64,000 nucleotides of DNA from Amorphochlora amoebiformis (taxonomy: Eukaryota > Cercozoa > Chlorarachniophyceae). Below, one piece after another: positions 1 to 64,000 of the stretch (positions are counted from its first letter, which is position 1; each line of letters begins with the position of its first letter). Below the pieces are notes generated by a model that ran no database searches, was not told the origin of the DNA, and worked only from the letters and a program-made list of their open reading frames with translations. Location of the stretch: assembly GCA_054601695.1 (NCBI GenBank), contig BAAHQB010000278.1, positions 62,001 to 126,000 of the forward strand. Direction: 5' to 3'. A program made the position numbers and the translations under genes.

Positions 1-766
1 GCTGCCGGCCATGGCCATGAATCCCATGATAGGTGTCCAACTAGTCTAATTATAACTCAACATAATCATGAAATGGAATATCCCCAATCTACTACTTACT
101 GGCCAATGATATCAAATTATCAATGCTCGCGAGTCATCATCATCTATCTCATGATCATCGTAACTGTGGTTAGCTTGCCACGGATATCCTAGCCTGATCC
201 CACGTACCAACATGCGTACATCTCTAGAATGTATGTATCTAGTGCATATGCGTACGTACTGCAAGTATACTTGAACATCGACATACGCACAACATATGTT
301 GTACGTATGACGGTGAAGATACGCACTGTGTACGTTGGTACCGAATGGTACGTATACGTACCGTTCGGACCAATTTACCTAGATACGTACACGGTGATGC
401 GTACCATGCGATACCAACATACGTACACAGTGATGCGTACATACCTAGTAGACAAATACTATCTAGACTCTAGAGACTATTGATCTAGTACAATATTGTA
501 GCTGTATGATCAAATACGGTCATTGATCAGAGTCTAGCCGCTTCTCTTGTCTAGCTTTTGCTCGTACTGTTACTTGAAGTACAGTTGACGTAATTAGGAT
601 AATCAAGATAATCAACTGGCATCCATAGCCCAAATTTACCTAGTTTACTACTACTAGAGAGAACAGACTATCTAGGGTAGCTAGAGAAAATAGATTATTT
701 TTGGTATCTAGGGTGGATCTTAACTATAATTTCTTTCTATGGCTAGACCGGATGCCGAAAAAAAAT
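1..766. other. Intergenic DNA rich in TACGTA and CTAG motifs
   Basis: No credible exon was found on either strand. Positions 200-460 are dense in TACGTA/GTACGTAC words and repeat a phrase around GTGATGCGTAC near 393 and 430. Positions 460-720 are rich in CTAGA/TCTAG words. The same CTAG style returns at 10030-10140, 27390-27540 and 60840-61160, always outside genes. It could be decayed mobile DNA, but no ORF, LTR or terminal repeat is visible. Confidence 0.5.
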
Positions 767-822
<56 letters not shown>

Positions 823-861
823 CATATGTGTGTGTGTGCATATGCGCATGTGTGTAATATA

Positions 862-902
<41 letters not shown>

Positions 903-925
903 CACATGCATACACACACACACAC

Positions 926-995
<70 letters not shown>

Positions 996-1029
996 CATGC
1001 ACGCATACACATTAGACACACATACACAC

Positions 1030-1089
<60 letters not shown>

Positions 1090-1092
1090 TTG
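767..1092. repeat. (TA)n/(CA)n microsatellite downstream of SLX1
   Basis: Several near-pure TA tracts are separated by short CA/TG stretches (826-860, 908-930, 1010-1040). They lie just beyond the 3' end of the SLX1 model. Translations of this block give only Tyr-Ile runs and are not genes. Confidence 0.9.
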
Positions 1093-1107
1093 AATACTAG
1101 ATATAAA

Positions 1108-5824
<4,717 letters not shown>

Positions 5825-6211
5825 GTTTAAAAAAATCCCCAACCGAAAAGTCGACCGAAGACCGGTAGATGTCCAGCGGCACAGCACGCTTCCCGCGCTT
5901 TTGGCGAAAAATTAACCGGGTATATTCTTAGGCGTTTTCGCAAGAGAAGATCTGGGAAATCGAATGGCCGAAAGGCGATTAAATTTTGTGGACGGAATCA
6001 CGGATTGCCCCAGGGGCTCTTCGAGCGGCAGATAAGGCTAATCTTGGGCATACAACCCGCGCGACCGTCCGACATGTCCAGGTCGCGTGAAAACCTCGCT
6101 GTCCACTCAGCTTGTATGCACGCATTCCACTGCTGAGCAGACTGGTCCTACAGTTTTACTTTGTTATGACGTTTGTCTGTGCTTTTTGCATTTTTATGTT
6201 CGTCGACGTCG
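5825..6211. promoter_or_regulatory. Divergent promoter region between SLX1 and the flavocytochrome b2-like gene
   Basis: The 387 bp between two start codons on opposite strands must hold both promoters and 5' UTRs. It is free of TA arrays and has balanced composition. The segment near 5899 (TTTTGGCGAAAAATTAA) resembles E2F/MBF-type cell-cycle sites; this is a visual resemblance only. Confidence 0.5.
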
Positions 6212-9076
<2,865 letters not shown>

Positions 9077-10545
9077 GTGCAATTTTTCCCCCTTTCCTCT
9101 TCCTATTTCTCGTTCTCGCTCTGTCTACTCCACCGAGAGAAATCTTACAGTCCCGTCGTGTTTTTTCCTCGGCTACCTTCGAGTGATTAGGTGGTTTTTC
9201 GCCTTTTCTTCTCGAAGTTTGTATCTGTCCTTTATTCTTTCCTCTTCTCCATAGCCTTTTGTTATTCCCCCGGCTCTCGCTGCACACATTACGAGAATAT
9301 ATCTGTGGGAAATATATCCGAAAGTCCGAAACACCGTCACTTCACTGCATCATCGTTAGAGAATGAGACCTTACCTCAATCCTCACACCATCCACCCATC
9401 ACCCCCTCGTCTAGGATGCCAATCCGCTATACCCCACAAGAGCCCTAATTATGGCACAATACGGTTGATATTCGATTAGTCTGACCTATGGCATATATCC
9501 TGGGATAGATTCAAAACAAAGGAAACAAAAAAAAAAAGGAGTTAATATTAGGATTTTTTTCTCTTTTGGGGAAGAAAGAGATTGATGAATTACGCATCGA
9601 TATTTTTCTTTCTCGGTTTCTTCTTCATGTTTTTGCCCGCTTCCCAGTAAGTGTTTTTCCCCTCTTCTCTTTCGTACTTTCTCATTCTCAAGTGATTGGT
9701 TTTAATCGTGTTTCTGGAAGTGCAAGCTCCACGCTAGAGTCATAATCGAAGGGCATTTTCTGAGGTTTTTTGCAAGCTGCGCGTGTCAATATGGAGGTTG
9801 GGGTTTGGGTGTGAGCTTGTGGGCTCCTTGCCTCCTATCCTAGAGATTAAGCGTGTTCATGTTAATTTGGAATGGTTATATAACATTATAAGCACAAAAC
9901 AAACATATGGTATTCTTTGTTTATCTAGTTTAAGTTCCGGCGAACGTATAACCGCTAGTATTATCACCCTCAGCCTCAGCCTCGTCGTTACATTTACTAG
10001 ATTTAGTATATCATTATAAGTAGTATTGCCAGAGCAATTACTAGAATTATCTAGATCTAATGTGTGATTGGTGTAGTACTAGTAGTCTAGAGTACTACTA
10101 GTACTAGAGTCTAGAGAGTCTAGAGAGTGTAGAGAGTAGGAGCGCCATGTGTCTAGTGCGTTTACATTCTGTCTACTAGGTCAAAAGCTATATATAGTCT
10201 GTAGATTCTGGTTAATATTAAAGCTTGAATTTCGATCAAATTAGTAAATCAATAATCTAGATAATTATGAATCAATTAATTTCCACTGAGTAGTTGATTA
10301 CAAATTGAAGGCCGCCGCGCCCGTATTAATATTGCACGATCGCGAACCTCTAGTGCTACGAACCTGCACTTGTATAAGGGAGCTTGTTTATAACTCTTTT
10401 CAGACTTTCGCTATTTCTTGCCTCCCTTGTTCGCATCACCCGCTTGGCTCTCCTAGATGATAGAATATATAATAGTGTATGTATTAGATTTTATACCACA
10501 GTATATATTCAGACCTAGTAATATCAAGGAAGAAGGGAGAAACGC
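9077..10545. other. 3' flank of the dehydrogenase gene, no further gene seen
   Basis: 9077-9300 is pyrimidine-rich and is a likely 3' UTR. 9520-9550 carries an A-rich/T-rich pair. 10030-10145 is a CTAG-rich stretch with repeated GTCTAGAG/GTACTAG words. No open frame with a recognisable domain and no tRNA-like fold was seen. Confidence 0.45.
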
Positions 10546-10559
10546 TCATCTATATACAC

Positions 10560-10583
10560 ACATATATATGTATTATATATGTA

Positions 10584-10633
<50 letters not shown>

Positions 10634-10678
10634 TATGTATATATGTATATATATATATATCATATATATTGTGTGTAC

Positions 10679-10740
<62 letters not shown>

Positions 10741-10794
10741 CGCAGACAAAACACATTGTATATATGTGCTTCTAAAAGTACACATACACCATAT

Positions 10795-10884
<90 letters not shown>

Positions 10885-10888
10885 GCAC

Positions 10889-10919
<31 letters not shown>

Positions 10920-10953
10920 TCATAATACAATGTATATACATGCTTATAAAAGT

Positions 10954-10999
<46 letters not shown>

Positions 11000-11039
11000 A
11001 TATTATATATACACATATATATATACACACACACACATA

Positions 11040-11108
<69 letters not shown>
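10560..11108. repeat. (TA)n/(CA)n block downstream of the small heat-shock gene
   Basis: TA tracts are interrupted by two copies of an ACATTGTATATATG(C/T)GCTT-like phrase (10751 and 10929), each followed by AAAGTACACATACA. This shows local tandem duplication of about 180 bp. Confidence 0.8.
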
Positions 11109-11111
<3 letters not shown>

Positions 11112-11139
11112 CAAGAGATATTCGGTTAAAGTTGTGTTT

Positions 11140-11423
11140 TTAGACCTTTTTGTGTACAGCTATTGGGATAGACTTCTCCTGAGGTTACATTTATAGTTAT
11201 TACGTCTCGACCTTGCACTTATCATTGTTATTACGTCTCGCCTTGCACTTATCACTATTATTACGTCTCGACCTCTTATCATTATTATTACGTCTCGACC
11301 TTACACTTATAATTGTTATTACGTCTCGACCTTGCACTTATTACTATGCCCGACCTTGCACTTATCTTGTGCCTCCATTTTAAATACATTCACGCGCAGA
11401 CACATGTATATATGTGTGTGTAT

Positions 11424-11519
<96 letters not shown>

Positions 11520-11733
11520 GTGTGTATATATATATATATATGTTTAATACATATACACATATACACACACACATACACACACATATATATATACACATAT
11601 ATATTGAAAATAACTCTTAAATGCAAATGTACATATTTTGTACATACATTCATACCTACATACCTGTATATAAACACATATCATATACATGCAAACAATT
11701 TGTATACATATACACATGCATATACACATAGTA

Positions 11734-11828
<95 letters not shown>

Positions 11829-12264
11829 GTTATACACATATATGCAAAAAACATATATGTATGAGAAACCTCGTTGGGCGGCAGAGCATTGAGTTTCGGG
11901 ATCTCAACCACAAGATTGCCTAAATATATACATATATATATATATATATATCCAATATATACATATATACATATACATATACACACATACTGTCCCTTAG
12001 AGCACCTCCAGAGAACGAAGCCTTGACTTTGGCTGCATCGGCGTTGATGGGCAGCGAGAACTCCCTATCAATGGTCTGAATGCATGACCCGCCGTCTAAG
12101 ATCTGCCAACATCATTCCTCAATTGTCAACATTTTACTTTCACACCACACACGCATTCATCATTACTGTATTACTGTGCCTAACCTCGTCGACTTACCTT
12201 TGGGTATTACTGTACAATACGAGATGTGGGTGTACATATACGCGCGCACATATGTATAGATGTA

Positions 12265-12339
<75 letters not shown>

Positions 12340-12426
12340 AACCCTGTGTGCACATGTGCATGTATGTACATATGCATATTTATAAATACACACACATATA
12401 TAAATGATATATACATATTACATATA

Positions 12427-12500
<74 letters not shown>

Positions 12501-12550
12501 TTGAATCGCGGCTTTGGTAAGAAGAGTGTTATCTTTGCATATATATATAT

Positions 12551-12581
<31 letters not shown>

Positions 12582-12607
12582 TATATATTATCTATATATC
12601 TATATAT

Positions 12608-12677
<70 letters not shown>

Positions 12678-12763
12678 TTTGTATGGCGGCTTATAAAAAG
12701 AGTGTGTTCTCTTTATATATATATATATATATATATATGTTATATATTATCTATATATTATAT

Positions 12764-12811
<48 letters not shown>

Positions 12812-12899
12812 GTATATGTATACCTGTTGAATGGCGGCTTTGATAAGAAGAGTGTTATCTTTAATTGACACTCGAACGTCCTCCTCCGTCATGCCTATG

Positions 12900-12939
<40 letters not shown>

Positions 12940-12955
12940 TTACATATATTATATA

Positions 12956-12993
<38 letters not shown>

Positions 12994-13020
12994 TATATAT
13001 ATATGCATATTTATATATGT

Positions 13021-13052
<32 letters not shown>

Positions 13053-13088
13053 GTATATTATATACATATAAATATGAATATATATGTG

Positions 13089-13126
<38 letters not shown>

Positions 13127-13159
13127 GTATATATATATTATATATATATATATATATAC

Positions 13160-13232
<73 letters not shown>

Positions 13233-13234
13233 AT

Positions 13235-13271
<37 letters not shown>

Positions 13272-13389
13272 AATGTACACAATATACTCAAATACCTACA
13301 TACATATGAATACATACACACACACATATATATATATATATATGTACATATATATATATATTATATATATATATGTATGTATATATTTA

Positions 13390-13442
<53 letters not shown>

Positions 13443-13459
13443 TATATATATAAATTATA

Positions 13460-13499
<40 letters not shown>

Positions 13500-13538
13500 T
13501 ATATATGTACACGTATTTATATATACACATATATACAT

Positions 13539-13579
<41 letters not shown>

Positions 13580-13664
13580 TATGTATACCAGGTGCGGCTA
13601 TGGTGACAGTAAAGCTGTTTGGGGTCTCTGAGCGTTCCGCATGCCCCGTGTGAAGAGGATTCAT
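11140..13664 (-). CDS. Small heat-shock protein (HSP20/alpha-crystallin family), 5' end uncertain
   Basis: Five exons, 13664-13589, 12894-12824, 12102-11991, 11919-11870 and 11178-11140, are all in phase and give 115 residues. Diagnostic segments are [20 protein letters not shown], then [42 protein letters not shown], and a last exon of 13 codons ending [11 protein letters not shown] with the I-X-I anchor (IPI). Together these are the alpha-crystallin beta-sandwich and C-terminal anchor of an ATP-independent holdase chaperone. The model begins only about 15 residues before the domain, which is short for the family. The frame stays open upstream of 13664 (…RQHSWP before the Met), so one or more 5' exons may lie towards 13725. 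The donor after exon 4 (GTTTCT) is weak. Introns carry TA repeats and two copies of the exon 2 tail. Confidence 0.85.
11197..11372. repeat. Minisatellite, about 33-bp unit x5-6, in the last intron of the sHSP gene
   Basis: The unit TTATTACGTCTCGACC plus TTGCACTTATCA recurs with small deletions at 11198, 11229, 11259, 11286 and 11316, with a truncated copy at 11346. It lies 19 bp upstream (on the coding strand) of the acceptor of the final exon. Confidence 0.85.
12500..12714 (-). repeat. Two decayed copies of the sHSP exon 2 tail
   Basis: 12676-12714 and 12500-12538 repeat the last 39 bases of exon 2 (12862-12824), which encode [13 protein letters not shown]. The copies read KENTLFL-stop-AAIQK and [13 protein letters not shown]. 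Both sit in TA repeats on the donor side of the true exon. Neither keeps an intact exon, since the GTATAC donor context is lost. Confidence 0.9.
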
Positions 13665-25771
<12,107 letters not shown>

Positions 25772-25828
25772 GGAACCCAGATCACAACCGCGGCGGCGGG
25801 AGTTCCAGGGGATTTCAGCCACGTCCAT

Positions 25829-26166
25829 ATTCTCGGGCAAGGCTGCGGTATTCGGTTGAGAATTATAACACAATTAAGAAGGATGTTTCGGAGAAGTTTT
25901 GAGGATAGAGGCAGGAAAGTGTGGAGATTCGATTACGAGGGCCAGAGGAAGGGAGGAGGGGGGAGGGAGAGAGGGAGACGATCTAGGACCAGGTTCGCGG
26001 GACGAACGCTCGGGAATCGGAGGGTTGACAATTTGGAGATGTCCCTTGTGTGGGCCGAAAAAGTCGACACGGGATAACTTATTAATTCGGCGGATCTTAG
26101 CCGAAGAATCCTCAGGGGCGTCTGCCTCTAGTGAAAGCAAAGGAGCTTACGTTTTCCGGTGACAAG
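25829..26166. promoter_or_regulatory. Divergent promoter region between the 18-exon gene and Rac
   Basis: About 340 bp (395 bp if the 25771 start is used) separates two opposite start codons. It is free of TA repeats, with a purine-rich stretch GAGGAAGGGAGGAGGGGGG at 25944. Short frames here have no domain signature. Confidence 0.5.
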
Positions 26167-27187
26167 ATGGATATCAAGTGCGTGGTTGTTGGGGACGGGT
26201 CCATCGGAAAGACCTGTCTGTTAATCTCGTACACTACAAATCGTTTCTCCAAGGAATACATCCCGACCGTCTTCGATAACGTCAGTCAGCCTTTTTTTCC
26301 GCCTGGCCTGCCTCATCTCGCTTTTTGGTTTGGGATAAAGGATTCCGGGATAGTATGCTCTGCACGGGTAGCCAGGATAGTTATAGAAATTCACTCACTT
26401 ACAATTCCCCTCGTATTCAGTACACAGCGGATGTCATCGTGGATACAAAATTAGTGCACTTGGGCCTCTGGGATACAGCTGGCCAGGCCGACTACGTATG
26501 TCTACTCTCCCAGACGAAAATTCTTGCGATCGTATTGACTCATGTGTCTTGCTAGGATCGTCTTCGCCCGCTCAGCTACAGAGACACCGACGTTTTCCTC
26601 GTCTGCTTCTCTGTCGTTAACCCTGACTCCTTCGACAACGTCAAGGAGAAGTGGGTCGGAGAGGTCAAACACCATTGCCCAAAGTAAGACACCCTCTTTT
26701 TTATGCTGCGTTCGCATGGACCCTTGGACATAACGTATTATTCTTTCTGTCTACATCTTGAACAACAATCGAATACTTCCGATAGCTGCCCAGCCAACCA
26801 TGTAGTCAATCTTGTCTTATCCATTCCAGCGTCCCTATGATTCTAGTCGGCACGAAGCACGACCTTCGGGACGACCAGGCGACGATTGCCGAGCTAGCAA
26901 AGAAGAGCCAGAAGCCCATCACGCCAGAAATGGGAGAGTCTCTGGCCAAGGAATTGGGGATGAAGAAATATATGGAGTGCTCGGCGTGCACACAGGTACT
27001 AGCCGTACATATCATATCTCCTCCTTCATAGTGAACCTATCTCCACATATCTTGCAAGTAGCTAGCGAATCTAATGGCATTTTCCATGTGATCCCAGCAC
27101 AACGTGAAGGAAGTCTTCGACGAGGCTGTTAGGGTTCAATTAAACAAGGAAGCGCCCGTCAAGAAGCCCAAATGCATTATCCTGTGA
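26167..27187 (+). CDS. Rac/Rho-family small GTPase
   Basis: Five exons, 26167-26280, 26421-26495, 26556-26683, 26830-26995 and 27098-27187, are all GT-AG and in phase and give 190 residues, the normal Rac length. P-loop GDGSIGKT (9-16), switch [11 protein letters not shown] with Thr34, switch II WDTAGQ (Gln60), [15 protein letters not shown] (113-117), SACTQ, and the prenylation box CIIL after KKPK. Family knowledge: Rac switches actin, polarity and NADPH-oxidase effectors from membranes. A CAAX ending in Leu suggests geranylgeranylation. Departures from the consensus: Ser12-Ile13 for Ala-Val in the P-loop, Ala61 where Rac/Cdc42/Rho have Glu after AGQ, and His116 for Leu. Introns are short (60-146 nt) and free of TA arrays, unlike the neighbours. 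Confidence 0.95.
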
Positions 27188-27545
27188 TCCCGCTTCGTCG
27201 CCTGCCAAAAATTAGATCTTGGCTTCTCACTCTCGTGAGAAATTAGCTTACTCGTCACGGCGTCTAACAGACTTCAATTACAAGCACGGCTGGGAAAACT
27301 TGCTATCACTAAGTTACTTACTTGAAACAAAGGTGTGGAGGAATTGTAAAGTTAAAACTGCCGGCCGTAGCCGTGGCAGTTACCATTGGTCAGAGTCACT
27401 AGACTCTAGAGAATATCTCTAGATCTAGACTATGTTAGTTAAATTGCACTAGATCCAGTAGATGAAGAGATGCTAGAACTAGTAGAAGTCTGAGACTAAC
27501 CTAGTAACTTAACGGAATTAATATTTCTAGATTACATCTACATGT
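27188..27545. other. 3' flank of Rac with CTAG-rich DNA
   Basis: 27395-27540 is dense in CTAGA/TCTAG words. The phrase GTCACTAGACTCTAGAGAATATCTCTAGA holds a near-palindrome (CTCTAGAG; TCTAGA). No gene was found. The style matches the intergenic DNA at 10030 and 60840. Confidence 0.45.
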
Positions 27546-27546
27546 A

Positions 27547-27579
<33 letters not shown>

Positions 27580-27714
27580 CTAGATATATCTAGATACACA
27601 TATATACACATACACATATACACACACACTACACATAACCAGATAACTTAAGCTTTTCTGGTTCAAGATTTACCATGTCTAGATGTGCCGTGTGCTATCA
27701 CAGCTGTGATCTAG

Positions 27715-27746
<32 letters not shown>

Positions 27747-27754
27747 CTAAATAT

Positions 27755-27785
<31 letters not shown>

Positions 27786-27915
27786 GTATATAATATATAT
27801 ATATGTGTGTAAAATGTGTATGTGTGTGTTTATATATTTATTTTTATATATATATATATATATAGATATATGTATGTACATACATATACACCTTTATATG
27901 TGCATATTGTGTTTA

Positions 27916-27995
<80 letters not shown>

Positions 27996-28039
27996 ATATA
28001 AATATATAAAAGTGTGATATATATATATATATATCTTAC

Positions 28040-28098
<59 letters not shown>

Positions 28099-28105
28099 TT
28101 TCCTA
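27546..28105. repeat. (TA)n block downstream of Rac
   Basis: TA tracts with TCTAGATA words at the left end and a TG-rich island at 27807-27840. No coding segment was seen. Confidence 0.85.
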
Positions 28106-28133
28106 CGATATTGCTTGACATATTGTAGGAAAG
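28098..28133. other. Inverted repeat, 14-bp arms with an 8-base loop
   Basis: CTTTCCTACGATAT (28098-28111) and ATATTGTAGGAAAG (28120-28133) pair with a single G-T wobble around the loop TGCTTGAC. It stands at the edge of a TA tract between the convergent ends of Rac and the TRAPPC12-like gene, so it may act as a 3'-end or boundary structure. Confidence 0.6.
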
Positions 28134-28366
28134 ATACATATGTACCAGATGTACTATCTAAGAGTATGTGCCGTATGGTGGTTCGTCATTGTATTATATC
28201 ATGATCGTACGTTTACAAGATGTATGTAAATATGTACTCGGCCGAGTCAGTTTTTCCACATGAGCCCTGTGACCCTTGGCGAGTGGATGAGCTCGATCGA
28301 TCTGGCATCACTAGTTGGCTAGTATGCGTATATGATCCATCGACCATATGACTAGTATGACGACGG
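28134..28366. other. Intergenic segment between two convergent genes
   Basis: This is non-repetitive sequence between the Rac 3' side and the TRAPPC12-like stop codon. It includes repeated GACTAGTATG/GGCTAGTATG phrases (28313, 28350). No ORF of interest. Confidence 0.4.
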
Positions 28367-41413
<13,047 letters not shown>

Positions 41414-41559
41414 CTCCGTCACGTAAAGTGACACTTGCGTGAAAAGTTATCTAGATATTATCTAGCAATATGTTGGTATGTTGTATATTTCATATCTCGA
41501 TATGTAAAAAAGAATACCCATTACGAGACTCCCCGGAGGTCTCTGGAATTCTCTTTAGG
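41414..41559. promoter_or_regulatory. 146-bp divergent promoter between the TRAPPC12-like and Kelch/U-box genes
   Basis: Only 146 bp separates the two start codons. It includes the inverted repeat GTCACGTAAAGTGAC (41418-41432) close to the TRAPPC12-like ATG, and the imperfect palindrome GAGACTCCCCGGAGGTCTC (41525-41543) just before the other ATG. A CTAG-rich phrase lies between. Such a short spacer implies shared control. Confidence 0.6.
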
Positions 41560-60787
<19,228 letters not shown>

Positions 60788-61164
60788 TTGTGGGTTACAT
60801 CAGAGAGAATTCTCTGAATAAAAATGGGTCTATTGAACCCTAGGAACCGTTGAAGATGGATATCACTAGTATCAGTCTATAGATAGCTATAGCCAGTTAT
60901 CTAGATGATTCTAGTGATTGTTGAACTTAGCACCGTTACAAACAATTCCAATAAAATTTATTAAACTCAATGATTAATTATAACTATGACTGAAAACTGA
61001 AGCCAGTGACCGTGGAAAAAAACTATGATCATGCACATTTATATACAACCAGTCTCTAGAGTCTCTCAGCTATTGATCATGATTAAATTGCCTCTAGAAG
61101 CTTGCGCCGCCCTTTTACAATTGTCGTGAAGCCCGATCAGCCATACCAACTATAAGGTCTAGAG
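60788..61164. other. Intergenic DNA between two convergent genes
   Basis: Non-repetitive, AT-rich, with CTAG words (60866-60915, 61053-61058). No gene seen. GTTGATTAC/GATTAATTATAAC-type phrases resemble 10230-10330, which hints at a shared but very diverged element. Confidence 0.4.

Positions 61165-64000
<2,836 letters not shown>

Overview
This is a nuclear window from a eukaryote. The genes are split into many tiny exons by GT-AG introns, and the introns and intergenic spaces are packed with (TA)n and other simple repeats. The coding sequence itself is ordinary and fairly GC-rich. The protein families (SLX1, a flavocytochrome b2 type L-lactate dehydrogenase, Rac, TRAPPC12, an alpha-crystallin small heat-shock protein) and the TTAGGG/TTAGGC-type interstitial repeats fit a fungus, another opisthokont or a related protist. 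The lineage cannot be fixed from this sequence alone.

Layout. 1-1107 is CTAG/TACGTA-rich intergenic DNA and TA repeats. 1108-5824 (-) is the Holliday-junction resolvase subunit SLX1, head-to-head with 6212-9076 (+), a cytochrome-b5/FMN 2-hydroxyacid dehydrogenase that ends in the peroxisomal signal SKL. 9077-11110 is 3' flank and TA repeats. 11140-13664 (-) is a small heat-shock protein. 14342-25771 (-) is an 18-exon gene for an unrecognised secreted or ER-type acidic/coiled-coil protein. It is head-to-head with 26167-27187 (+), a Rac-type GTPase. 28367-41413 (-) is a TRAPPC12-like TPR gene of about 20 exons, head-to-head across only 146 bp with 41560-60787 (+), a 26-exon gene whose product is predicted to combine a Kelch propeller, a UBA-like segment and a C-terminal U-box. 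61165-64000 (-) is the 3' part of a lysine/serine-rich protein gene that runs off the right edge.

Exon models were built by hand. Each exon was accepted only when a readable coding segment, GT donor, AG acceptor and codon phase all agreed with its neighbours. Almost every junction in five of the eight models (SLX1, the 18-exon gene, the Kelch/U-box gene, Rac, flavocytochrome b2) closes in phase. Weak spots are stated in the entries.

The most unusual feature is not one gene but a pattern. At roughly 18 exon-intron junctions, on both strands and in five genes, the junction itself (exon edge plus splice site, or the splice site plus first intron bases) has been copied in tandem into the neighbouring intron, with TA tracts between copies. 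The arrays run from one extra copy to about 17 copies of an exon head, or about 25 copies of an adjoining intron unit. Together with kilobases of self-complementary (TA)n inside introns and telomere-like blocks inside introns, this looks like an unusual mode of intron growth.
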